Origin: Erysipelotrichaceae bacterium UBA2227
GTDB lineage: Bacteria; Bacillota_I; Bacilli_A; Erysipelotrichales; Erysipelotrichaceae
Reading direction: 5' to 3'
Assembly (NCBI GenBank): GCA_002348095.1
Contig: DDYT01000021.1
Span: forward strand, 1 to 33,246
DNA length: 33,246 bases
Within the stretch, counting starts at the first letter, position 1; every line of letters starts with the position of its first letter. Below are positions 8,604 through 16,139 of the stretch, one piece after another. The position numbers and the translations under genes were made by a program. The notes beneath the pieces are model-generated. The model saw only the letters and a list, made by a program, of their open reading frames with translations. It was not told the DNA's origin and searched no databases.

Positions 8604-9470
8604 TCAATCAAGATTTTCAAACAAGCCCACTTCTAAATCATAAATCGTATATAGATAGTCTATTGAATCATATGCCTCTCTAAAACCATCTCCCGTTGTT
8701 TCCCACCCAATCCCATCAGTAATCCACACGAATTTTACCTCTTCTACTTCTTTAAGGTCTTGGTTGAGTTGTCGATAAGATCTTGCAGTTTCATTTAACT
8801 TTGAACCTCCGGAAGAGTAGAAATTTGTTTCGATTAAGTAAAGGAATTTACTTGTTTGAACAACAAAATCGAATCTCTTTAATGCATGATTATTACCTTT
8901 GGATTTCCCCGAAAGATCGATTCCAAACTTACTGAGTATATGCTTTGTACTAAGTTCCTTAAAGTAAATCTGCCCGCTTTGCTGTATATAGTATTCAACA
9001 ATATTTGACATTGCAACACCACCACGATTTTTTCTAGCATTGGAATCGAGACCTGCTTCAATACCAAGCAAATAGTCGTAAAAGTTTTCAACAGTTTTTC
9101 CACTAAATAAATCCACTATACCAGTCTTTTTAATGAAATCCAGATATTCATCTAGAGTGTTGTATAACATATCAAATCTATACTTATGTAAAATCCCATC
9201 ACTATAAACTACAACTTGATCATCTCTTTTTGCAAGAAGCATTGGTATAACTTTTAGAACTTCAGGATTATTAATAATTGTTTGCTTAAAATCATTCTCG
9301 AAGTTCTGTGAACCGATTAATTCATTGAGTTCGTTGATCTCATTCGAAAATTTGAAAACCCTATCAAATACCTTGCTGAAATTTGTAAAAAAAGAATAAT
9401 CAGATATTGTAAGTTTCAGATTGCCCATAATGTCTTTAAAATCTCTTTTTTTGTGCATACAATTCACCAT
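8604..9470 (-). CDS. dpnB: DpnII-type restriction endonuclease (GATC)
   Basis: A 288-residue type II restriction enzyme that cuts unmethylated GATC. It matches pneumococcal DpnB over its whole length: RDFKDIMGNL near the start, EVLKVIPMLLAKR (70-82), AGLDSNARKNRGG (139-151), the nuclease core RFDFV (D201) with YLIETNFYS (E214, N216), then GSKLNETARSY and WITDGIGW. The active-site block is D...E-x-N rather than E-x-K, as in known DpnII. Start is ambiguous: ATG 9470, GTG 9467 or ATG 9458; the AAAGGA site sits too close to the first. It is the first gene of the operon, unlike pneumococcus, where the methyltransferases come first. Confidence 0.95.
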   Translation of the reverse strand: MVNCMHKKRDFKDIMGNLKLTISDYSFFTNFSKVFDRVFKFSNEINELNELIGSQNFENDFKQTIINNPEVLKVIPMLLAKRDDQVVVYSDGILHKYRFDMLYNTLDEYLDFIKKTGIVDLFSGKTVENFYDYLLGIEAGLDSNARKNRGGVAMSNIVEYYIQQSGQIYFKELSTKHILSKFGIDLSGKSKGNNHALKRFDFVVQTSKFLYLIETNFYSSGGSKLNETARSYRQLNQDLKEVEEVKFVWITDGIGWETTGDGFREAYDSIDYLYTIYDLEVGLFENLD

Positions 9471-9542
9471 TTCCTTTCAAGTTAAACTTCATAATAATCT
9501 AATCCACGTTATTCCCCCGAAAACATCAACAAACATTTTCAA

Positions 9543-9977
9543 TCATCTAGCATCACTTTCAGTTCCCTTAAAATAAGAAGATAGCAGTTGGAAATTGTCC
9601 CATTTCGATGCTTCAAAATAATTATATCTAAATTGTCAGCTAGCGAATTTGATGAAATCGCTATGATCAATCGATTTTAATGCCGCTGAATACACTACAT
9701 CTGCAAATATATATTAATATTATCAGTGTTTCTTGTACTAAGTTCTTTGGAAATACCGGTAATCGGTCTCAGTTTCATCTCAATAACATGGGGATTCCTT
9801 TCTTCACTAATCCGCAAATCAACGATAACGTAATATTTTCTTTCCATACATGATATATCTTCCGTTAAATTATATAATTGAGAATTTTAAATCGAGTTGC
9901 TTCCTTGAAAAATAGATGCATTGATAATTATGTTCGTTACAAATTGATATCACTTCCTTATCAAGTTCTGAGTTCAT
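9543..9977 (-). pseudogene. Degraded gene remnant with two frame changes and an internal stop
   Basis: The stretch between dpnB and the HNH gene has no long reading frame, yet three adjacent minus-strand segments read like protein. Segment 1 (9873-9977) starts MNSELDKEVISICNEHNYQC and runs to a TAA at 9870-9872. Segment 2 (open from about 9884, ATG at 9845-9847, TAG at 9695-9697) contains MERKYYVIVDLRI and HVIEMKLRPITGISKEL. Segment 3 (9705 downward) reads FADVVYSAALKSIDHSDFIK, meets TGA at 9636-9638, then continues with WDNFQLLSSYFKG to TGA at 9543-9545. Segments 1 and 3 share a frame; both shifts fall in AT-repeat tracts. Joined, they give about 145 residues. I cannot name the family. Bases 9978-10224 are AT-rich with no convincing coding signal. 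Confidence 0.6.
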
Positions 9978-10224
9978 GCATTCCCGAAATTACATAGACA
10001 TCATTTTAAAGGTTTTTCACAAATCAGGTGTGATTTACAAATGACTCTGACTCACTGAACCCGACGATCTTCCATTATGTTACTATAAATCTCGTTATTA
10101 AGAATATTGCATTTTAATCATGATAGTTGAATTGCGTGAATTTCAATTTATTGAGTCCTATGAAATTTTTGAATAATTGATATATAGAATACAAGTTCAA
10201 TATTCGATATTTTTGAAATGAAGC

Positions 10225-11187
10225 TTATATTTTGAATTGAAAATAGTATTTCTCGATTAATTTCAATTCAATAGAAGCATCAATTTCATTTCTATAATTC
10301 TCCGGTACAACTTCCTTCAGTTGCAAGTTTCTCTGCTTCAGTCTTTCAATTACTTCTTCGTCGACCAGAGTGTTACTCTTTCGAGAATTATGGCTCTTTG
10401 AAGTAATCACCAAATTCCAGATGTCATCACTGTACATAAACGACCAAGGTATAACATGATCGATACTGATATCATTAGGATCGATCAGTTCACCCGAATA
10501 GAAATCCGTTACTTTCCCATCCGGAAACTGTGCCAGAAGGGCTTGTTTAAACTTAGATAAACTGCTTCTTCTTATGCCTTCTTCCGATATCCCCTTTACT
10601 TTCATTGCAATTCTTGGACTTGTGTTAAATTTTTCCAGCAATTGAGCCCAACGGTAATTCAGTAATTGAGATAATACAAAAGCATGATCATGAATAATTT
10701 CAACCTGTTGATGCGTTAACCGAATGAATCGTTTCTCTCTATCTAGTGAATAGAGAGGAATATCTTCTTTGCCTACCTTGATAAATCGCCAACATACATC
10801 TGCTCTAATAGCCGAACTTATTCTCGTGACCATTTTGTTATACCATTCACGATCTTCCATGAGGATCTGCTTTGCAATATCAAACCAAACCGGAAGTTTA
10901 GATTCCGATTTCTTCTGGTAAACCAAGATCATTTCTTCCGTGATCTGTTGTATAACTGGTTTGGATTTTGCAGGACCTTGATATAGTTTGAAGAAGTAAG
11001 ACTGATTCCAAAAATATTTTAAGAAGTGCTCACTGATTTCATCGAAATGTGCCTCAAGATCAGACTCGCTTTTGAGATCTGAAAAATGACATATCTCAAC
11101 AACCGCCCTTCCCCAGGCAAGTTTATAGGTATTTTCATTACTCATACCATCGATTACTTTCAACCATTGCTCAATGTATGGATCCAT
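10225..11187 (-). CDS. HNH endonuclease
   Basis: A 320-residue protein with a C-terminal HNH nuclease domain: SGELIDPNDISIDHVIPWSF (231-250, with D243-H244), then WNLV (N258) and HNSRKSN (266-272). A two-cysteine zinc pair is absent; YSGE stands where CxxC often occurs. Residues 1-200 are helical and contain LAWGRAVVEI (23-32) and WNQSYFFKLYQG (60-71), probably a recognition or partner-binding region. The ribosome site is strong (GGAGGG before ATG at 11187). It stands alone between the broken gene and the DUF262 gene. HNH proteins of this shape occur beside restriction systems, so a defence nuclease is likely, but its target cannot be read from the sequence. Confidence 0.85.
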   Translation of the reverse strand: MDPYIEQWLKVIDGMSNENTYKLAWGRAVVEICHFSDLKSESDLEAHFDEISEHFLKYFWNQSYFFKLYQGPAKSKPVIQQITEEMILVYQKKSESKLPVWFDIAKQILMEDREWYNKMVTRISSAIRADVCWRFIKVGKEDIPLYSLDREKRFIRLTHQQVEIIHDHAFVLSQLLNYRWAQLLEKFNTSPRIAMKVKGISEEGIRRSSLSKFKQALLAQFPDGKVTDFYSGELIDPNDISIDHVIPWSFMYSDDIWNLVITSKSHNSRKSNTLVDEEVIERLKQRNLQLKEVVPENYRNEIDASIELKLIEKYYFQFKI

Positions 11188-11329
11188 AGCACCCTCCTTT
11201 CACAGAACAGCGAACTACTCAAAATTTACATAAGATTGATTAGGTATTGCACTATTCATTATTAACTGATTATCATTAATTATTTAATAACAATAAGCTA
11301 GTACGTGATTTTGAATATAATCCAAATAA

Positions 11330-13873
11330 TCATTCAATATTTTTCAATGCTTCGTACATCTTGTCATATTGATCAGCAAACCATTGGTAATATTTAAGGT
11401 AACTAGATTCATCATAAACATCAGCTTTTACTGAATGTAAGATTCGTTTTTCATAACTATTAATGTGGCTGGTATCCCACTCTAGTTTGCTGCCATATTT
11501 TAATTCAATTGTTTCCATACTTAATTTGAACTCCTTATAAATCTCTGGTGAGTATAGATATATTCCTAATCTAATAACTCCGGCTTTAAGCATTTGAAAA
11601 AACAGATAATACTTTTTAGAATCGGAATATACATCATACCAGCCGTTTGAAGTGGGTCTTCCTTTTGTAAGATCATATCGGCTGTTTCTGTTACACCATT
11701 CAACAAATCCTTTCCAGAAGTTTAGTCTGATTTCATCAAAACTTAAAGCAGTGCTACTATAACTGCTAAATTCAGGTTTACTAGCCTCTGCATGTAAATC
11801 CTCAAGTTCAGCAACGGTTTCCCTTTCATTTTTCACAAAATCTAACGCTAATAGTTCATTCTTCTGTTTGTCGGTCAAATCAATGTTCCATCTGTCTTTC
11901 AAAAAATCAAGATACTTGATTCCTCTTTCTTTAATAGAGTTCGCATCCCAATTGAGCTCCTGTGCAACCTCAATTTCTGAATTTGATCCATTGTAATAGC
12001 CTCTTCTATTGGAATTCTTAGGGTGTTTTTTTTCATTAAATGAATCATTCTGTAAAGAAGAATTGATACTTTGAGAAAGCAGAATCAGATTGCCTATTGA
12101 ACCAGAAAGCCATTGAATTTCCTTTTCATTGTAATGTCTAAACTGATTTCTCCAATAGAACTTAGTTGGAGTTTGGGGAAGTATATGTTCAATCGATACT
12201 TTATCCTTTTCATTTTTGGAAAGCAAACTCCAATCAACTTTATCGAGTTTTGTGATTTCTGAGAGCATGTACTCATATTCGAAAAGAAAATACTTTAATC
12301 CATACCAGTCATAATAACCATTCCCTTGTTCGAACCACCTATTGACTCGATTTGTAAAATATGAAATCGCCGTCGAAACATCTTTACCTATGATTAAGAT
12401 TATCCTCTCGGTGATACTATTCATTGTTTCAATGTTTTTATATAACATCCGAGCATAATTATAAAATTCGTTGCTTTTATAACTTGCATTAAACCCGCCT
12501 ACACGAAAGAGGATAAAAATGAATCTCTCTATTTCATGCAATAAATCAATCATTTCGTTGGGTTCTGAATTATACTTTGATAAAGCAATCATCACTAAAG
12601 GGCGAAAATAACCAATCCCGATTCTATTTAATCTTTTTATATATAGTCTCTCATTTTCATTTAAAAACGGACAATCTTCGGGGTAAAAACTATAATACCA
12701 ATACTCAGCAAGCCCTTTAAGACTATTGACATACTCATTTATTTCTTCAGGGAGTAACTTTTTCTCTGGGTTTACAATCAATTTTTCTGTTTTTACTTTA
12801 TCATCAATTACAACATCGTCAAAGTCTCCGAAATCACCCGAAGTTTTTTCCTCGAGTACTTCTTGTACAAGTAGATCTGAAACATTTCGTGCGGAGAATT
12901 TACTAAGCAGAAATTCTATATAGTCATTACCGGTTCTTCTTGTATACTGATAAAACACAATCCAGTGCGCTTTAAGAAATTCATCATCAGATAAAGGCAT
13001 ATTTTTATTGCGACCTAATTGAAAATACACTTCTTTCCATGCATCATTAATGTTATTGCGCAGTTTCTCGCGATCTGTACTCTCAAGTTGATTTTCATGA
13101 TATAAAGTCGTCAAGTAAATCATTCGATTCTTTAGCAACTCAAGATTGGATAGTTTCTTACCCCGATTATTAACGGTCTCAAATATGACATAGGACTCAT
13201 CTAAATTGTCAATAGTATACACATTAAAAACAATTTTGTGTGTTAGTTTTTTATAAATGGCTTCAATTGACGATAAACCATTTTCCAGAAAGTATTCATT
13301 GATTTTTAGTGCGAAAAAATTTCTAGCATAAGCTAAACGCTTAGTATAATATGTTTCGACAACTGATCCGCTGCTTACATCTGCGAAGATTTTTTGCTTA
13401 AGAAAAGTTGAGCTTGGGCTGTCATCCTCATACCCTAAAAGGTAAGTTTCGATAAAATTCATTGGTGGTTTCTTACGTACAATATAGTTGCTTTTAATCT
13501 CTTGCAAAGATTCATATCCTAAATGAATTTGGTATAATTTCTTACCGTCGTTTTCTTTGAGACTAGAAACAAATCTAATAATCTCATTCACCAATATCAG
13601 TGATGTTGTCAACCTTTGTTGTCCATCTATAATATGATATGTTTTGAATCCAATATCAATCAGCCAATCAATATCTTTCAACTTTAGAACTTCCTTGCTA
13701 TCCAACTCTTTTAGAGCTAATAGGCCGGTATAATGTCTCTGATTATTCTTTAAGTTCACTAAATCATCCCAGAAATCAACTAGCTGATCATGCTGCCACG
13801 CATAACCTCTTTGATAATCTGGAATTATAAATAGTCTGTCATTGAATAAACTTTTTAGAGATTCAAGATTCAT
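11330..13873 (-). CDS. GmrSD-like DUF262/DUF1524 protein with C-terminal DUF4268 domain
   Basis: An 847-residue, three-domain protein. DUF262 (GmrS-like, ParB-fold nucleotidase): IPDYQRGYAW (17-26), DGQQRLTT (83-90), FETVNNRGKKLSN (231-243). DUF1524 (GmrD-like, His-Me finger nuclease): VSIEHILPQ (559-567) and GSIGNLILLSQSIN (591-604). DUF4268-like tail: FWKGFVEWCNRNSRYDL (719-735) to the end. GmrSD fusions are type IV, modification-dependent restriction enzymes that attack phage DNA with modified cytosines; the two catalytic parts look intact. DUF4268 may serve in recognition, which is inference. The ATG follows GAGGT by seven bases. The gene appears to be its own unit, with a short palindrome in the leader region. 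Confidence 0.92.
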   Translation of the reverse strand: MNLESLKSLFNDRLFIIPDYQRGYAWQHDQLVDFWDDLVNLKNNQRHYTGLLALKELDSKEVLKLKDIDWLIDIGFKTYHIIDGQQRLTTSLILVNEIIRFVSSLKENDGKKLYQIHLGYESLQEIKSNYIVRKKPPMNFIETYLLGYEDDSPSSTFLKQKIFADVSSGSVVETYYTKRLAYARNFFALKINEYFLENGLSSIEAIYKKLTHKIVFNVYTIDNLDESYVIFETVNNRGKKLSNLELLKNRMIYLTTLYHENQLESTDREKLRNNINDAWKEVYFQLGRNKNMPLSDDEFLKAHWIVFYQYTRRTGNDYIEFLLSKFSARNVSDLLVQEVLEEKTSGDFGDFDDVVIDDKVKTEKLIVNPEKKLLPEEINEYVNSLKGLAEYWYYSFYPEDCPFLNENERLYIKRLNRIGIGYFRPLVMIALSKYNSEPNEMIDLLHEIERFIFILFRVGGFNASYKSNEFYNYARMLYKNIETMNSITERIILIIGKDVSTAISYFTNRVNRWFEQGNGYYDWYGLKYFLFEYEYMLSEITKLDKVDWSLLSKNEKDKVSIEHILPQTPTKFYWRNQFRHYNEKEIQWLSGSIGNLILLSQSINSSLQNDSFNEKKHPKNSNRRGYYNGSNSEIEVAQELNWDANSIKERGIKYLDFLKDRWNIDLTDKQKNELLALDFVKNERETVAELEDLHAEASKPEFSSYSSTALSFDEIRLNFWKGFVEWCNRNSRYDLTKGRPTSNGWYDVYSDSKKYYLFFQMLKAGVIRLGIYLYSPEIYKEFKLSMETIELKYGSKLEWDTSHINSYEKRILHSVKADVYDESSYLKYYQWFADQYDKMYEALKNIE

Positions 13874-13897
13874 TTTTATACCTCACTTACAATTGTT

Positions 13898-13912
13898 GTG
13901 ACATATTGTCAC
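13898..13912. promoter_or_regulatory. Palindrome GTGACA-TAT-TGTCAC upstream of the DUF262 gene
   Basis: A perfect 6-base inverted repeat with a 3-base spacer sits 25-39 bases before the ATG at 13873, where a promoter would lie. No convincing -35/-10 pair was found around it. It may be an operator. Confidence 0.4.
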
Positions 13913-14021
13913 CAAATCTTTGAAGAAGATGCTGATCCAGTGTTGGTTCTCATATAAAATTAGGCATGTATAACCATTCTATTCTAATCGGCATCGTTTT
14001 AGCACATCGTTTGAAATGTTA

Positions 14022-14903
14022 TTACTTCTTTGGTACCAGGTAAACCCAATATTCTCTCTCTGAGTCGTAATAATCTGGGTTTGGGTGTATGTATCTGCAC
14101 ACTGGGAAATTTGAGCATCCAAAGAACGGCTTACCTGTGACTCTGTTCTCCTTCTGTATAAGTTTGCATTTCCCACAGACCGGACAAAACCCATTGCGTA
14201 TTGTCAGATCTCTGAAATCAGGTGTGATTTTCTTTTCATGGTATTTAGAGTTAACTTCATCTTCATACTGGCTAATTATCTCACTTCGTGATTTTAGTCT
14301 GCTGTTTAATCGGATTACTGACTGAGATCTCTCTTTCAATCGCTCAACAATTTGCTTAACAATCAAACGAATCTGATCTTGAGTGACAGGTTCTTTCGTG
14401 TGAATCAAGTCCGAGATGCTGAGAAATTTCGTTTTCTCTTCTGCTTTTAATCGATTTGTCTTTTTAGTTACAATACGAATAACAAACTCTTCAGATTCAA
14501 TAATGACTTTAAACTGAATCTCCTTTTTATCAGATCGCACAAACACTGGGGTTGATGCTTTAAGATCATTTGAAATATTCCTTGGTCTACTGACTTTATC
14601 TTTTATAGAAAACTGTTCGAGTCCGGAATTGAGGATATCAATTAACTCATCTTCATTGATTTTTTCAAGCATTTCGAACACCAGGTTCATCATGCCCTCA
14701 TCAACATCAAAATGACAATGCAGATATCCGCGATGATGACGAAAATGAGAAGATGTGGTTCCATGATCCGAAAAAGCAGCGATCAACGGATGCCCACAGA
14801 GCTCACATACACAATCACACCGACTACCCCGCTCAGATGGTGAAATCTGATCAATTGTCACTCTTTTCCCGTATCGAATTCCATAAGGTATATGTTTACT
14901 CAT
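14022..14903 (-). CDS. Protein with N-terminal CoiA-like zinc site and C-terminal topoisomerase-type zinc ribbon
   Basis: About 293 residues from the ATG at 14903, which has GGGAG five bases upstream; an in-frame GTG at 14921 is less likely. Two metal-binding modules are visible (numbering from the GTG). Near the N-terminus, C35/C37, C39 and C42 are followed by SHFRHH (58-63), the CxxC...HFxHH arrangement seen at the start of CoiA-like and other DNA-processing proteins. At the C-terminus, CPVCGKC (246-252) and CSNFPVC (269-275) form a topoisomerase-type zinc ribbon, which binds single-stranded DNA in topoisomerase I. The middle, helical and charged, is unassigned. No nuclease catalytic set is clear. 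Its start overlaps the stop of the upstream gene, implying translational coupling. Confidence 0.75.
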   Translation of the reverse strand: MSKHIPYGIRYGKRVTIDQISPSERGSRCDCVCELCGHPLIAAFSDHGTTSSHFRHHRGYLHCHFDVDEGMMNLVFEMLEKINEDELIDILNSGLEQFSIKDKVSRPRNISNDLKASTPVFVRSDKKEIQFKVIIESEEFVIRIVTKKTNRLKAEEKTKFLSISDLIHTKEPVTQDQIRLIVKQIVERLKERSQSVIRLNSRLKSRSEIISQYEDEVNSKYHEKKITPDFRDLTIRNGFCPVCGKCKLIQKENRVTGKPFFGCSNFPVCRYIHPNPDYYDSEREYWVYLVPKK

Positions 14904-15405
14904 ACATTCTCCCGATTTCACTAAAGTTTTCTATTCTAACTGTTGATATTTCAACATCTATAGTTTGGATCAACGATAATATACACATGCTCATCACCCA
15001 ACGGTATCGGTCAATGGTTTCTCTTAATCTGGGTAATTCATTCCCACGATGATGATTGACATCTTCTTCTGATAACTCAAACTCCTCATCCAGCTGAATG
15101 AACTGTTTATTCGCGATTCTTAGTCCGGATAGTTTATCAATCAGACGCTTGTCCTTCGCTTTGGCCAGTGCTTTTGAAATAATCTTTGCATGCTTATCCA
15201 AATGCTTCTGATAGAAATGATACTTCTCCAGATTACCCTTATGATTGATAAGTGCATACTTCACCTGGTTTGCCGGTTCAAACAGGTTGCTCTCATCAAA
15301 CCTGATAATCAGTTCCTTAACGATCTGTTTTTCCTGTTCGTTTAAAAGCAGATCCTTCACTCTGCCAATTCCATCGATAATGGCCATGATTTCTCCGATG
15401 AACAT
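14896..15405 (-). CDS. Hypothetical helical protein coupled to the zinc-finger gene
   Basis: About 169 residues from the ATG at 15405, preceded by AAGGGG; an upstream ATG at 15435 has no ribosome site. The protein looks almost entirely helical, with charged stretches (around DKHAKIISKALAKAKDKRLI) and a hydrophobic helix near the C-terminus (WVMSMCILSLIQTI) that is too short and mixed to call a membrane segment. No known motif is recognised. The last codons (ATGTATGAGTAA) overlap the start of the next gene by eight bases, so the two proteins are probably made together and may interact. Confidence 0.72.
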   Translation of the reverse strand: MFIGEIMAIIDGIGRVKDLLLNEQEKQIVKELIIRFDESNLFEPANQVKYALINHKGNLEKYHFYQKHLDKHAKIISKALAKAKDKRLIDKLSGLRIANKQFIQLDEEFELSEEDVNHHRGNELPRLRETIDRYRWVMSMCILSLIQTIDVEISTVRIENFSEIGRMYE

Positions 15406-15810
15406 ATTGCTATCCCCTTGAATCATTACCTTCATTCTAACACATTACATAGGGATGAAAAACACTACCAAACAATCAATTGTGATTTAATCATGTGTTT
15501 TTCCCATATGTGCATTTTGAAAATTTCACCATTTTGACGTTTGTAGTCAAAAAAACGTTCTCTGCTATGACAGATGCTTCAAACGTGGATATTAATGATC
15601 ATTCAATAAATCGAGAACGGTTAAATCCACTCCGCAAATATCTCTACTTTGCATGATAGATGTTAGAAATTTGGCTACACATCATAATCCAAATTATGTG
15701 CAAATGTGACACAGAAGAAAAGTTTCCTAGTATTTTGACAAAAAGTGAAATGTACCCGATTACTGTTCAATTTCTACATCAAGTTATTCCATCTCTAGAA
15801 TGACAGTCAT
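15406..15810. other. 405-base intergenic region with an orphan promoter repeat
   Basis: No gene is seen on either strand. The one clear signal is a plus-strand copy of the promoter/operator found before the XRE regulator (15534-15571, listed separately), with nothing downstream of it on the plus strand before the minus-strand gene ending at 15811. The remainder is AT-rich without further repeats that I can support. Confidence 0.5.
15534..15571 (+). promoter_or_regulatory. Orphan copy of the XRE-gene promoter with TTGAC-N7-GTCAA operator
   Basis: TTGAC (15534-15538) and GTCAA (15546-15550) form the same 17-base palindrome as at 21117-21133, and are followed by A-rich sequence, TTCTCTGC and a -10 TATGAC (15566-15571). 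The match to the XRE promoter continues through the -10, so this is a related promoter and not only a shared operator. No plus-strand gene follows it. Confidence 0.6.
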
Positions 15811-16077
15811 TTAAAAAGGTCGATCCAACACAGCTTTCGCGTACCTTATCAAGAATACTCCAATACCCATGGAGATTGCTCCACCCAAGAAAATGGGGAG
15901 TAAACGAACAAACTCCGCTTCAATCAGTTTCGCCTGCTTAAGCAAAACATATAAATCCCCAAAGGTAAAAAGCAATCCGCCGATACCGGCAAATAACAAT
16001 AAACCCCCTACCAGATAAATCAAACGATTCAATATGATTATGCTGCGGCTCTGCAATCTGTTTCTTGAATGTCGCAT
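15811..16077 (-). CDS. Small two-TM membrane protein
   Basis: An 88-residue protein with a basic N-terminus (RHSRNRLQSRS) and two hydrophobic segments, about residues 19-40 (LIYLVGGLLLFAGIGGLLF) and 62-80 (LPIFLGGAISMGIGVFLI), giving a hairpin with both ends probably in the cytoplasm. The ribosome site AAAGGTG is about ten bases from the ATG. It follows the membrane-anchored helicase gene by 62 bases in the same direction and is probably cotranscribed, so it may be its membrane partner. I do not recognise the family. Confidence 0.72.
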   Translation of the reverse strand: MRHSRNRLQSRSIIILNRLIYLVGGLLLFAGIGGLLFTFGDLYVLLKQAKLIEAEFVRLLPIFLGGAISMGIGVFLIRYAKAVLDRPF

Positions 16078-16139
16078 ATTTTGTTTTTCACCTTTCCTGA
16101 GTGTTTATAATTTGAGTCTTTCTTTTCACCAATTCAGAC

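Noticed and set aside
10022..10038. A 16-base sequence AAATCAGGTGTGATTT also found near 14217
   Set aside because: The second copy lies within the zinc-finger coding region; two copies of a partly palindromic 16-mer are not enough to claim a site.
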